A stretch of 64,000 nt of DNA from Plantago major (GCA_026545765.1 JAIFAC010000025.1:124001-188000), one strand, 5' to 3'; numbered from the stretch's first letter, positions 49,024-60,319 are shown. Translations and numbers: made by a program. The notes: a model not told the origin generated them from the letters alone.

Positions 49024-50850
49024 AGAAACCAATCTCTGAGATGGTTGCTAGACTCGACACAATCGATGAGAAAGTCCAAGAGGATGAAGATCACTGGGCT
49101 GATTACTCAGATGATGAAGAAGACAAGACTTTGGCAGAGCACCGCAATGAACATCTAGCGGTTTCACACTTGAAAAGGAAACTGATTGTTCTCAAACTTT
49201 CAAAGAACCGCCAAATGTCCACTCCCATGAATACATGAATGTATACCAAGTAATCGCTCATCCGAAAAGGAGATGTCTTCACGTAACAAGGAAGTAATCG
49301 CCGCCCCTCTCGAATGAAAAGTTCACCGAGCTCATCACTCGAGAACAACTAGCATAGCTCATCGTCAAAGATCTGGAATGATAAGGGACGATGATGCCTT
49401 TAGTGAAAAGCTTTCCAAGAGGCAAGTTACATCATTGAAAAGCGATGCCATCCTAGCCCATCAAGAGCTCACGATAAGGACAATGGACTTATCAAGCAAA
49501 ATCAGAGCTCAAAGTCAACTTCGTAAGTTGGTCATCGCCACAATTATTTGTAAGGGCATTTTAACTCTCTCTCATATTCTTTTATGAGACCGAGTACCCA
49601 ACAATGACTAAGGGGAAAGAGGTACAACTGACCTCAAAGTCGTGGGAATGGGAAGAAGGAGAAGAAAACAAGAAGAAATCTGAGTCGGTACGTTCAGAGA
49701 GGAAGAAGAAACATGAAAACTTCCACCACAACTCGTAATCAATGAAGCCTCCTCAAGCCAAGTTGCTTTTACAAATAGTAGCCGCTTCCTTAAACCCATC
49801 AAGGAACAACAATGATAACAAGGGCTACGGCACGTAAACCCAAAGGGAGTACCAAGGAGAAGAAGAAGAGAAGAAAGGATTGATGAATCTTCAAGAAAAG
49901 AAGAAGGCCAAATCAAGTCCCCGGCAATGAAGAAGGTCAGAAACTCACAAGATTTAATCTTGATGATGATGAAGATGAAGCCCTTCACGTAAAAAGTAAA
50001 ATTGAAAGCCTAATCGAGCCCATAGTCGCAAAGCCCCTAGCCTAAAAACACCTCCGGAAATACCAAGTCTATCCAGGTGGTTCTTCAAGCAACAACCCCA
50101 AAGAGAATTCAAGATGAGAAGGAATGAATGACCGAGAGTCGAGCAAAGACAAAGTCAACTTCCACTCGTGCGTAAGAAGCCAAAATAGAGTATGTGAAGA
50201 ATGACAATGATTCCTCCGCCTTCAGTGCATCAATCGTAAAATGGCTATCGATTCGAACTTAAGCATCTACCGTAAATTCAAGATTTCCCCAAAAACCATA
50301 AAAACAACTATGGACAGAGAAAAAGATAAAGCATCAACACTCACAACACCAATCACATTAAAAAGCCGCCTGATTTGAGAATGTCAAGAGAACTGCTTAT
50401 GAAAGAAAGAACTCTCTCCAAATGTCCATATGGAAAGCCAAATGATGTGCATATCACAGATCACAGAACAGCACAAGAGCAGAAAGAGCAAGAACTCCCC
50501 TACATCATCATCAATATCAAGATCAATATCAAACATAACATCGATTCTTCTAATTATTATCTAATACTAAGTTCAAGAAGCTGATAATTGTAAAGAGAAA
50601 GCAAAGTATCCGTGGATCAAACATTTTGTCAAGAAAATCCTACCAAAACCTACAAAGAGGTCCGTGGATTTGCCGTAGACACCGAGATGCTCGCCGTAAC
50701 ACTTCTATGATTATTCCGATGATATCAAAAGGTTCGAGATAGGAAATTTGCATCGATCCATAGAACTACCGTTGAAGACTCAAGAGTCAAGACTTGAAGA
50801 CTAGTCTATTAGGATGTTTACTCGAGTTCGCTACCCTCGTTGTCCTAATT
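49024..50850 (+). pseudogene. Element B: accessory coding region, second part (fossil)
   Basis: Continuation of the accessory region of B beyond element C. A readable start (49,041-49,238) is acidic (DEKVQEDEDHWADYSDDEED), followed by a segment matching the coiled-coil part of the other copies (FSEKLSKRQVTSLKSDAILA, 49,378-49,587) and the conserved C-terminal segment with CPYGKPNDVH (about 50,415-50,450). The end is placed near 50,850 by the LLGC...-like end motif. The next 260 bases to the polypurine tract hold no gene. Confidence 0.62.
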
Positions 50851-51112
50851 TACTATTTTTCTTTTCAGATTTTTGCCGACATCGAGCTAAACTTGTTTTA
50901 TGTATCAAGTTATATGTAATCTTTCTTTGTAACTAATCAAGAACTTACCTCGATAGTATTCTATAAAAGATAACTTGTCGAAAGATCACACCTTGTGATT
51001 CGTTGATGTTTACTTTCCGCACTTAATCGAATGAATTGAAAATCTTAAGAAATGATTAAGTTGGATTGTTCACTCATTCAGATTTAATAGTCGATAGTCA
51101 TCGCTGACCATC

Positions 51113-51125
51113 AAAAGGGGAAATT
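51113..51125 (+). promoter_or_regulatory. Polypurine tract of element B
   Basis: AAAAGGGGAAATT directly before the 3' LTR start TGTTAG, matching A', C and D. Confidence 0.75.
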
Positions 51126-51562
51126 TGTTAGAAATTTGTTAGATATTTTGTTAGAAATATCTGCTTAGATTTTGATCAAGAATATGATGATTTATCTTAG
51201 TCTCGTAAAGGTGATTAGTACTTTCGTTCACTTGAACATTGTAAAAGATAAACCCACTAAGTATGATAGTCTAGCTAATCTTCAGATAAGATGTTAGGTG
51301 TCAAAATGTAATTTTATTTTATAAAGAGAAGACCAAGAAGAATACATCCAAGGTAACAAGTTCAACGACATTGAAGATTTGAAGAAACCGCATAAGATTA
51401 TCAAATAGCTTTTACAGATAACTCGCCGATATCTTCAAGACACGAATAGTTTTAAACAAATCAGGTCACAAGAGATATCCGAGAAATAAAAGGTCTATCC
51501 GAAAACAAAAAGTGTCCACAGACATCTATTCTCGATACTGAGCTTTAACTACATTTCAAAAG

Positions 51563-51564
<2 letters not shown>

Positions 51565-51622
<58 letters not shown>
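51565..51622. repeat. (AT)29 microsatellite in the 3' LTR of B
   Basis: 58 bases of pure AT repeat. The matching place in the 5' LTR (about 21,968-21,982) and other LTRs has only about 4-8 units, so the tract expanded after insertion or is a collapsed or miscounted read tract. Confidence 0.9.
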
Positions 51623-51625
<3 letters not shown>

Positions 51626-51894
51626 AAACAAAGTTGTTTCAATAAAAGTGGTATCAAGTTAAAGATAAGAACGCAAAGAATCGAGAATCGATCAAGGTTG
51701 TCTCGATAAAGATAGTTCCATGGCACTATAGACAAAAGATAAGATAACGATTAAATGCACGGACAGAGATGTTCCGAATAAAAGCAACCAGAGCTTCAAG
51801 AAGAAGACAAACTCACATAAGATTATACACAGATATCAATAGTTTGAATTTGATTTAAATTAACGGATACTATTCAAACGGACTCAAATTCATC

Positions 51895-51902
51895 TATAAA
51901 TA
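51895..51902 (+). promoter_or_regulatory. LTR core promoter TATA box, element B 3' LTR
   Basis: TATAAATA at the conserved LTR position. In a 3' LTR it could drive read-out transcription into the LINE, though on the opposite strand to the LINE genes. Confidence 0.5.
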
Positions 51903-52736
51903 TCAACACTTAGACTACTTGAGAAGACATCAAAACACGTAACTTCAACACATATCTTAATATCTCAAGCAACTACTTACTCGAGCTTTCAATTCAAAGC
52001 TCTTGATCTTAAAGATCAAGTTCTAAGTCATTCCGATCCTAAAGCACAATTTATCTCGGAAAGAGTTCAATTGAAAGATCAAGTATCCAAATTCATTCTC
52101 TAGAACATTTATCTAAGACTTCGTCAAGAAAAGAACAAGATACCGTATATTGAAAAGTGTATTAAGATACTGATTCACGTAGCTATCCGATTAACTAAAA
52201 GTTATTAAAGAAGTTTATCCGACAACTCAAACCAAAACCAACACCATCACCCAAGTGAAAGAGTATGAAGTACTTAGTTTGAGAAACCGAATAACTCCAA
52301 TGTTATCGAAGATAGAAGATTTTAAATTTGCGAATAATAGCTCAAAAGGTTTCTCGAAAGTATTTGTCACAAAGCCGAAGTTTTAACAACTCAGTAACAT
52401 TTTATTTTAACCATTTATTTAAGGAATCTTAGAATAGGATTTTGTAAAGTCGACATCAATTATCTATTCTAGTGAATTCTAAGTCTTTAAGACCGAATGG
52501 ATTAATGGCGATTACGCCACCTCCAGATACCACTATACTTGACCGTTATTTACTTTTTTGACTTACATTTCAAAGAACACACTTTAACCTGCTTCGCACT
52601 TATCTATCTTAAGCCTTCCGCGATTCGAATATAAGATTTATATCTACACAGTATATCGAGAATAGTTTTATCGACAAAGTATTAAAAGCACTATTCACCC
52701 TCTACCTTTTTACTTCATTGCTATCCTGACTCAACA

Positions 52737-53638
52737 CCCATCTAATTTTCCATTTTCCATTGAGTCTGCAGACTTCCTCCATTTTCAGCTGAATTCTTTT
52801 ATTAACTTGAACAAAATTCTGCTCATGCCACACCTTTATCTTACCCTTCAGCCATTTCAATTTCTCTTTGAGGACAAATCCGCCCACCTTCCTCATTAAT
52901 GCACCCACTTACGAATTTAAACGGCTTTGATCCCCAATTTTTAGAATCTTCTTTCAACAAGATGGTCCCGTGATCCGACACTTTTCTTTTCAATCCAAAT
53001 TGGGCTAGGCTCGGCCACATTGACATCCACTCGCTCGAAAGGAGAAATCTGTCCAGCTTAGAACAACTAAGCCCATTATCTCTATACCAAGTGAACTTCC
53101 TTCTCTTCAAAGGAAGGTCCACTAACTCCAAGCAACTGATCAGATCATTAAAATCCTGCATCTCCAGACTTCTATCTTGATTCCCCACTCCTCTTCTTTC
53201 CTCAGCAAACTGAACCGTGTTAGAATCCCCGCAGATGCACGAACGCTCTTTCTCTTTGCCCTCACCCTCTCCTTAAGCAAATCCCACAGTTCTCTCTTCC
53301 CTGCTCTATTACAAGGCGCCTATACATTTACAAAATTTACCGGGTATCCTTCCACAATCCCGAAACACCAAGCCCTTTTCGCCCCATAAATCAGTTTTTA
53401 CAAACACCTCTCTGTCCCATATACAACACAAACCCACAGACGACCCCTCCGACCCACTGAAAACCCAGTTGCACTCACTACTTCCCCACAAAATAGACGC
53501 AAGTCTTTTGTCAATTACATCCAACTTTGTTTCCTGTATACACAAGAATTCAACTTTTTCCTTGGCCACTAATTCTCTGATTGCACTTCTCTTAGATCTT
53601 CCGCCTAAACCTCTTGTATTCAAACTAACAATCCGCAT
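52737..53638 (-). pseudogene. LINE ORF2: endonuclease domain, truncated before RT
   Basis: ORF2 starts at the ATG at 53,638 (MRIVSLNTRGLGGRSKR), the standard start of plant L1 ORF2, with the catalytic Asn in LNTRG and the metal-binding Glu in CIQETK. The domain continues with FTWYRDNG, KLDRFLLS and the catalytic SDH (about 52,970-52,980). Frame changes are seen near 53,320 and near 52,905. The post-endonuclease helix LKWLKGKIKVW is present, then the sequence stops at the LTR of B. The RT is absent. The endonuclease nicks target DNA to start target-primed reverse transcription. Confidence 0.88.
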
Positions 53639-55800
53639 AATTCACCTCATCTGTCTCCTTAACCTGACTACCCTGCCCCAAAATAGAAACATCTCCCAGA
53701 TCCCTATTCTCCCATTCTATGAATTTTCCAACAGCTGCCAATTTCTCTTTCTCCTCTAGTAAGCCCATGGATTCACCCAGCTCCCACGGCTCCATAGCCT
53801 TCTGTTCTGCCAATTTCCGCAAGAATTGTATATTACAAGCCATAATGTCGCTATCCACTGGTTTCGTTCCTCCATCCAAACTTTCCCCTCCTCTTTTCCA
53901 TTTCGCTTTCATTCCTGGTTTCAGTTTCCTCCGAATTCCATTCTCTCCTGTCGCAACTTTGACACTTGCACCACTCTCAGAATTACTCGCCAAACCCAAA
54001 TCCGCAGCCCCCTCCTTCAAGATCAAACACGCCTCCTCTGTATAATTCATATCATGTCGATTCTTATAGCCCCAACCGGATTCAGCAAATTGATGAGTGG
54101 TTTCAGATTAAAAGGATAATCAGACAATTGAGAGAGGAGGATTTCTAACCTGTGTAACGTGATCTTCTTTTCTTAGTTAGCTGACACACTGCGTTTTCCA
54201 TGAGATAACGCATCCTTAGATCTGGCTAACAGGGCCTTACCAATTGGACCAATATTTGGTTGGGCCAAATTCCCAAAACGGCCAGCATCAAGCTTGTTTA
54301 TATCACAACCACGATCCACCAGCTCATCCGATTTTGGAGGCCCCATTTTTTCCAATTCCTCACCTGGTGGCTCCATACTCATTCGATCCACTAAACTTCG
54401 TGACCCAATAGGCCCAACTGATCCTGACTGATCCTTATCTGAATTATCAATAATTTCAACCGAGAATTGTCCAAAACAGTCAACCAACCTCTCACCCACA
54501 AAACTTAATTCACCCTCATTATGCAAAATGCATAGGTTCTCCCTAAGAATATTGGAACACACATCCTTATCATTAACTGCCGTCGAATTAATTCCCCCAT
54601 TAAACCAACTGTATCTATCTTTTTGTAGTGTCTGTTCATCTTCCAGTTCCATGCAATCGTTATCGTATCCCTTTCCGATAACAGAATCTTGATCAGATTC
54701 CAGGGAAACGTCGTCACCTGACTCTTCCGAAAACTCAGACTCTGAATTATCCACAAATTGGTTTCCATTTTTGTCGCCGCAAAACCTGTAAATTCTCGAT
54801 ACGACGAAGATTCCGCCTCTACCACGTGCACTACGTAGCACGAGTCCCAAATTTGATAATTAAACTCCACACAAATTTTGTTAAACAAAGGTGTATCAAC
54901 TAGAATTTTTCCTTTTGACAGATCCACTCTAGATGAAGTATTTGGGTCGATCTCCATAATCTTGCCTAAACGATTGCCAAATTTTCCGGAAAAATTGATC
55001 ACACCACGCGTGAAGCGGAGCACCGAAGACGTCCACCCACACCCTTCTTCTTCCTTTTAAATCTGAGACCTTCCACCTCCTAACCATGGAGAAGAATAAC
55101 TTTAGCCATTCATGTTCCTCATTTAAAATCTTTTGACAATCGTTCCCATTATCATCATGAAGGATCCAATCCTTGTCTGATAACCGGCAAACCTTCATAT
55201 TCTCATACCCTCTGGCTAGTAAAAACTCCATAATATCAACTGCTTCCATTTCCTTCAATGTACTACAAACAAGGCAATTCTTTGCCCAACTCACCGTATT
55301 CTTGTCCAGCGCAAAAACAGCCCCATTCACTTTCTTTGTTGCAGTTTTATTGTGCAGGCTCCTTCCCATCCGAGAGCTTTCCTCACCCGGAATAGGCGCT
55401 ACTTTCTCAGTCTTCTTGTTATTTTCATCCCCATAATTGTTAACCACTCTCAAGAAACTCAAACCAGCTTCAGACACTTCAAAAATTCTCCTCTGTCCAT
55501 TCACTTTAACTGGCTGCACATACCTATCATAGAGGGCCAGATTTGCCAGCACCTTATAACTTCCAATCCATAGTCTCTTGGCTTCCAGCAGAATCTCGGC
55601 CATGTTTGCCTTAACGTCAAATTTTACGAACCGAAACTTCTTTCCACTAACATTTCGCTTACTAGGATAAAACATCTTTAACTGGACCAACTCTTGATAA
55701 TTCTACTTTGAGCTGGTCAGCAGTGCAGTCTTCAGGAAAACTTGAAATGTACAGGAAGAGGAATTTCTTTCAATTCTCCACCCATTTCGACTGTATACAA
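53625..55800 (-). pseudogene. LINE ORF1: RRM and DUF4283-like RNA-binding protein, broken
   Basis: The protein would bind LINE RNA to form the ribonucleoprotein. The N-terminal RRM has RNP2 LYISSF (about 55,755-55,775) and RNP1 FRFVKF (about 55,620-55,640), but a frame change lies between them near 55,670. The DUF4283-like part reads RRRVWVDVFGAPLHAWCDQF (about 54,990-55,060) and continues in another frame as GNRLGKIMEIDPNTSS (from 54,975), so a second frame change is there. A third change near 54,780 leads to an acidic linker (54,173-54,780, SESEFSEESGDD), which ends in a stop at 54,173. The last segment (53,625-54,050) is basic then Glu-rich, with no CCHC knuckle seen. The start codon is not identified. 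At least four lesions. Confidence 0.75.
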
Positions 55801-55869
55801 TCAGACCTTACCTTACACGGAATCCTCCTGTCAACTTCACCGGTGCTAACCTGGTACCTAGGTGGGGGT

Positions 55870-56085
55870 TCTACGGCTACAGGGACAGAACGGGGTTAGG
55901 CTTATGGATGTGGAGGTAAAGGTTTGAGGGTGGTAAGGGCTCGGCCGGCGCCCTATGGAAGGTTCTAGGAAAACGCCTCTCACCATCTCTCCACTTCCTT
56001 AGGCAAAGACAAGCATCGAACCTGAGACATGAAGGAAAGAACTGTTTAATGTCAACCACTTTAACCATTAGACCACATCAAGTTT
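55870..56085 (-). mobile_element. tRNA-derived SINE (or SINE-like head)
   Basis: On the minus strand TGGTCTAATGGTTAAAGTGG (56,056-56,075) fits a Pol III A box and GGTTCGATGC (56,013-56,022) fits a B box, 33 bases apart, the spacing of an internal tRNA-type promoter. No cloverleaf with paired acceptor arms is seen, so this is not a working tRNA gene. About 150 bases of unrelated body follow toward the LINE. The 3' end and target duplication are not defined. It lies just 5' of the LINE, so it may have inserted in the LINE leader. Confidence 0.55.
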
Positions 56086-56443
56086 TTAGGATGAGTCATT
56101 TTCATAAACCCATGGAATTCCATATCATTAAATATTTCTGATTAATTAGTTTCAAATGATCTATTCAGAATCGATTCATTTACGCATTTATTCATTCAGA
56201 ATCGAATTATAACTAAGATGCTGATGTAATTGTTGGTAAAATTCATAAATATAAAATTTATTTATTTCTTCACGCCAATTGTATACATTGACCGCACTCG
56301 ATTCTTCCTTAAATAAAAGTTGCATATCGAAATGATTATTATTCAACCTGGTAATTTATAAATTAGTTCAATTAAACTAACCTTAATTTGTTATTGCACT
56401 CAATTAAAAAAGCTCTAATAGTTGTATTATACTATATATTATA

Positions 56444-56698
56444 CTCTCTAATTTCACTAAAAAATTTGCAATTTATCATTTGTATGCTTTTGTAAAAAGA
56501 TTTACTTTTCTTTTAATGGAAATCCACTAGCAACACTTATTAAATTTTCATTATTCTCTTTCATAATTTAACTATTCTCTCTTTTACTTTTTACGATCTA
56601 CTTACACTAACTATTTGATCAATTAAATCATCTTTTACTCATTTTTCTTAAAATTTGTATAATACTCAATTGTCAAGCTTTTACATGAATGGAGGGAG
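56444..56698. mobile_element. Stowaway-like MITE
   Basis: A 255 bp AT-rich unit flanked by TA (56,442-56,443 and 56,699-56,700). The left end reads CTCTCTAATTTCACT and the right end, inverted, reads CTCCCTCCATTCATG. These are imperfect inverted repeats close to the Stowaway terminus CTCCCTCCGT. There is no coding capacity; movement would depend on a Tc1/mariner transposase elsewhere. Confidence 0.6.
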
Positions 56699-57413
56699 TA
56701 ATATATTATAAAAACTAGGCTTGACTAGATTATAACACAATAATTTAGAATTTTTATTATGAAAAAATATATGAACTCGCATTGAATTTAATATAACTAA
56801 AATTAATTTGCAAGGTGATATATATAATACTATAACAGCTTGTTTCATTAAACTTTCTTAAACTTTTCTATTCTAAAGTGGTTTCAGATCGATCTAAATA
56901 TAGATAACCTACAAATAAATGACATGTGTAAGTAGTATGATTTTAAAATTATATTGAATTTGTTATGATATTACTCCTGCTTCACTAAAAGTCAGAATAA
57001 CGATGCATACAATTTTTAATGAAAATGATAAAAGATATGTGTCCCCAAAAGTGTTTTTTGAGTAATACTACAAGATATTAATCGAGTAAATTATACGCTT
57101 ACCAAAACGCGCTTGAAAACGAATATAAAGATATAAATTAAGTGGCAATGTTGTAAATAATTGTGAAATGTATGGAATTTTATTATGAAAGTAATTTTCA
57201 TAAATCAATTGTAACACTTTTAGTAAACACTAAACGGTAAAATTGTAGCTTTTAATAAACTAGAGAGTATATACACGTGTCACTAGTACAATATTATCCT
57301 CACTATGATTTAATTGAATAAAATAAACAAAATCATAATGATATCAAAGTAAAAAATCAAACAAAATTATTAACAAATCAATTATATAAAGAGATGTACT
57401 TGTCCAAAAAATG

Positions 57414-57545
57414 AATTATAATGGCAATCGTACTTTTAATAAAATCATTAATTATGGTGGCAAATCGGATTAATCTTCACTATGGCATTTTTATATAATA
57501 AAATAATTAATTATAGTGGCAATCATACCTTTAATAATACTAAAA
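57414..57545 (+). repeat. Degenerate tandem repeat in intergenic DNA
   Basis: Three loose copies (starting near 57,414, 57,450 and 57,509) of a unit that begins AATTATRRTGGCAA. Spacing is irregular. Confidence 0.35.
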
Positions 57546-58638
57546 CACTTCGAAAAAATATGTTTGGATATATCAGATTTAATTTACTATTGGTCTAGAA
57601 AAATGAAGAAAGAGATGAAGAAAAAGTCAAGAAAATGGAAGAGGAAGCCTAATTTAGAGGCCAAAATTCGAGCTAATTACAGATTCAACATCCGATCTCA
57701 AACAATTACATCCAAGTCCAAAATCTATTTTTTGAGTTGACCAACTAAAATTTAAATGGAAAAGAAAATGAATTGGACTCAAATCTATTCTTCCTCCCTC
57801 CTTCTTCTACTTCAGAAAAGAGCTCCGATCGGAGCTAATTTACTAGCTCGACGGAGCTATGTAACGCTTCCTGAGTCAGATTACAAACAGCCCACCGAGT
57901 TATAAATACAAATGCTTGAGTTGCTGATACCCCAGATCCGAGTCAGTAATTCAAATTCGATCGTAGCTTTTTTTAAGAAGGTGGAGGTGGTGGAAATGGT
58001 AGTTAGAGGTTGTTGGTCCAGATAACGGCAAAATAAAAGACTATAGGGGGTGAATAGTCTTTTAAAACTTTTGTCGATAAACACAGTTTCTCAGATAGCT
58101 GTGAGGATATCTGATACTTAATTTCAGAGAGCGGAAGACTTTTCTGTGATAAGTGCACGTGCTCAACAAAATAGGTGTAAATACTTTGCAAGGTAAATAA
58201 AGCAATTAATAAATGCAGAAAGTAAATAACACAAGTCTTTTTATAGTGGTATCCTGGTATGAATCCTTCAACTAATCCACTTCGGCCTTTCTCAGACCTA
58301 GAATCCACTAAGACAGATAATTGAGGTAACCTTACAAGTATCTTCTCTCGATTCCTAAATACACTAGGTTCCCAAACAAGTGTTCCCCTGAGTTATTCCC
58401 TGGCTTTCACAGCCAAGTACTTCATGTACTCAGAAACCTCTTTCCTGGAGTTGTTCCTTAGTTTCCCAAACTAAGTACTTCCTGTACTCCACGCTAGTTA
58501 AGGTGTTGGTTAAGGTAGTTTGTCAGGTGAGCTTCTTTAATAACTTGTTCAGTTATGCAGATAGCTCTGAGAATCAAGTATACTTAATACACTTTGCAAT
58601 GTATGGTATCTTGTTCTTTACTGACCCAAATCTATGAT

Positions 58639-58643
58639 AAATG
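58639..58643. repeat. Target-site duplication of solo LTR E, left copy
   Basis: AAATG, repeated at 60,320-60,324. Confidence 0.88.
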
Positions 58644-60319
58644 TGTTGGTCCAGATAACGACAAAGTAAAAGACTAGAGGGGGGGTGAATAGTCTTTTAA
58701 AACTTTTGTCGATAAAAACTATTTCTCAGATATCTGAGTAGATATCTGATACTTAGAATCAGAGCGCGGAAGACTTAAGATAGATAAGTGCAGAAACAAA
58801 GTAAAGTGTGTCAATAAATGTAAATACGTAAAAGTAGATAACATGAAGTATAGTGGTATCCGGAGGTGGCGAATCCTCCAACTAATCCACTTTGCCTTCC
58901 AGAGACCTAGAATTCACTAGAATAGATAATCGAGTTCTCCTTACAAAAATCCTATTCTAAGATTCCTTTAAACAAATGGTTCCCAACCAAATGTTCCCCT
59001 GAGTTGTTCCCTGCTTTCTCAAACAAGTACTTCGTACTCAAACCTTTTGAGTTAGCTTCCCAAGCTAAGTACTTCCTATACTCAATAACTCGAGTTATTC
59101 CTTAGTTTCCCAAATCAAGTACTTCCTATACTCCAGAACCTCGAGTTATTCCCCATTTTCCAAACTAAGTAATTCCTGCATCCACGCCAGCTTATGGTGT
59201 TGGTTTCATTGAGTTGTCGATGAGCTTCTTTAATAACTTATTCGCTATTCAGATAGCTCGTGAATCAAGTATACTTAATACACTTTTCAATGTATGGTAT
59301 CTTGTTCCTTTTATCGACCCAAGTCTTAGATAAGTGTTTAAGAGAATGAATCTTTATACTTGATCTTCGCTTCAACTCTTTCACGATAGCTATGCTTGTT
59401 TAGATCGTGACACTTAGAACTTCAAAGGTTACTCAAGATCAAAAGCTTTGGTCGCAACAGAAAGCTTTAAGGATAAGTAATTTGCTTTGAGAGAGTAAGA
59501 TGTTCAGTAAGTTCTGTGTAGTTCAAGGTGTCTCAGTATCTTCTCAAGCAGTCTAAGTGTTGATATTTATAGATGAATTTGACTGCCGTTTGAATAGTAT
59601 CCGTTAGGCTCAAATTCAAACTATTGATATATGTGTATAATCAGAGGTGTTTTGTCTTCTTCTTCTGTCGCTGCTTTTGTTCGTATATCTCTGTCTGCAT
59701 TAAATGCATTGTACTATACTTTTTGTCCTGTAGTGTCAACGGAACTATGCTTTGTATCAGAGACTAGTATTATCTGATTCTTTGCACGTTCTTTATCTTC
59801 AATCTTCAGATACCACATTTATTGAAACAACTTTGTTTGCAATATATATGTATATATATATTTCTTTTTCAGAAATGTGGTTAAAGCTCAAGGTATCTGA
59901 GAATAGATATTTGTGGACACTTTCCTTGTTTTCAGATAGACCTTTCATTTCTCAGATATCTCTTGTGACACAGTTTGTTTAAAAACTATTTGTGTCTTCA
60001 AGATATCTGGCTAAGGTATCCAAAACTGCTCCAAAGAATCTTGTGCGCTCTTCAAGTCTTCAATGTCGCTGAGTTTGTTTTGCTTGGATGTCTTCTTCGT
60101 CTTCTTCATAAAATAAAAATTACATTTTGAGACCTAACATCCTATACAAGATTAGCTAGACTATCATACTTAGTGGGTTTCCTCTTTTACAATGTTCAAG
60201 TGAACCAAGAGTACTAATCACCTTTCTGAGACTAAGATAAGTCATCATGTTGCTGATCAAAATCTAAACAGATATTTTTAACAAAATATCTAACAAATTT
60301 CCTAACAAATTTCCTAACA
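58644..60319 (-). mobile_element. Solo LTR E inserted in the LTR of D
   Basis: A 1.68 kb complete LTR of the same family with TGTTGG at one end and CCTAACA at the other, flanked by AAATG on both sides. The LTR of D continues on either side. Solo LTRs arise when the two LTRs of an element recombine and the internal part is lost. It carries the TATA motif at 59,564-59,571 and normal CAG/CTG use, so it gives a good reference for the family's LTR sequence. Confidence 0.92.
59564..59571 (-). promoter_or_regulatory. LTR core promoter TATA box, solo LTR E
   Basis: TATAAATA on the minus strand at the conserved position. A solo LTR can keep promoter activity. Confidence 0.5.

Larger units (their letters stand above)
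21591..52736 (+). mobile_element. Element B: Ty1/copia LTR retrotransposon, plus strand, interrupted by element C
   Basis: A plus-strand element with 5' LTR (21,591-23,141), primer site, gag, protease, integrase, RT, RNase H, minisatellite, accessory region, polypurine tract and 3' LTR (51,126-52,736). Without the nested element C (33,446-49,018 plus one copy of its target duplication) it is about 15.6 kb, the same as C itself. It is the best-preserved copy in pol (26,600-28,950), with long readable stretches. Its right end lies in LINE sequence; its left end abuts element A' so no target duplication can be matched. A fossil with numerous breaks. Confidence 0.9.
51126..52736 (+). repeat. Element B: 3' LTR
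   Basis: A 1.61 kb plus-strand LTR from TGTTAGAAATTTG to CTCAACA. It holds the TATA box at 51,895-51,902 and a greatly lengthened AT tract. It ends inside LINE ORF2 sequence. Confidence 0.88.
52737..55870 (-). mobile_element. L1-type LINE, 5' half only (ORF1 and endonuclease of ORF2)
   Basis: A minus-strand plant L1-like non-LTR retrotransposon. ORF1 has an RRM and a DUF4283-like part; ORF2 begins with an AP-type endonuclease. The RT, C-terminal domain and poly(A) tail are missing because the sequence ends at the 3' LTR of element B. That is the reverse of the usual 5' truncation of LINEs, so the loss is due to the B insertion and a later rearrangement. The left continuation is not found at the other end of B or elsewhere in the window. 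The 5' boundary is approximate. Confidence 0.85.
56086..58010. other. AT-rich intergenic DNA
   Basis: Nearly 2 kb of AT-rich DNA with normal CAG/CTG use and no recognisable gene. It holds a Stowaway-like MITE (56,444-56,698) and a weak tandem array (57,414-57,545). A Lys-rich open frame (57,516-57,740) has no homology I recognise. The more GC-rich last 230 bases (57,780-58,010) might be the edge of a host gene cut by element D, but no motif supports this. Confidence 0.6.

Noticed and set aside
56013-56075. Functional tRNA gene
   Set aside because: A and B boxes are present but no paired acceptor stem or anticodon arm could be found; a SINE head fits better.
57516-57740. Lys-rich 74-residue open frame in the intergenic DNA
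   Set aside because: It overlaps the degenerate tandem repeat, is AT-rich and low in complexity, and has no motif or gene-like context.
57780-58010. Edge of a host gene cut by element D
   Set aside because: The stretch is less AT-rich than its surroundings, but there is no convincing open frame, splice site or motif.
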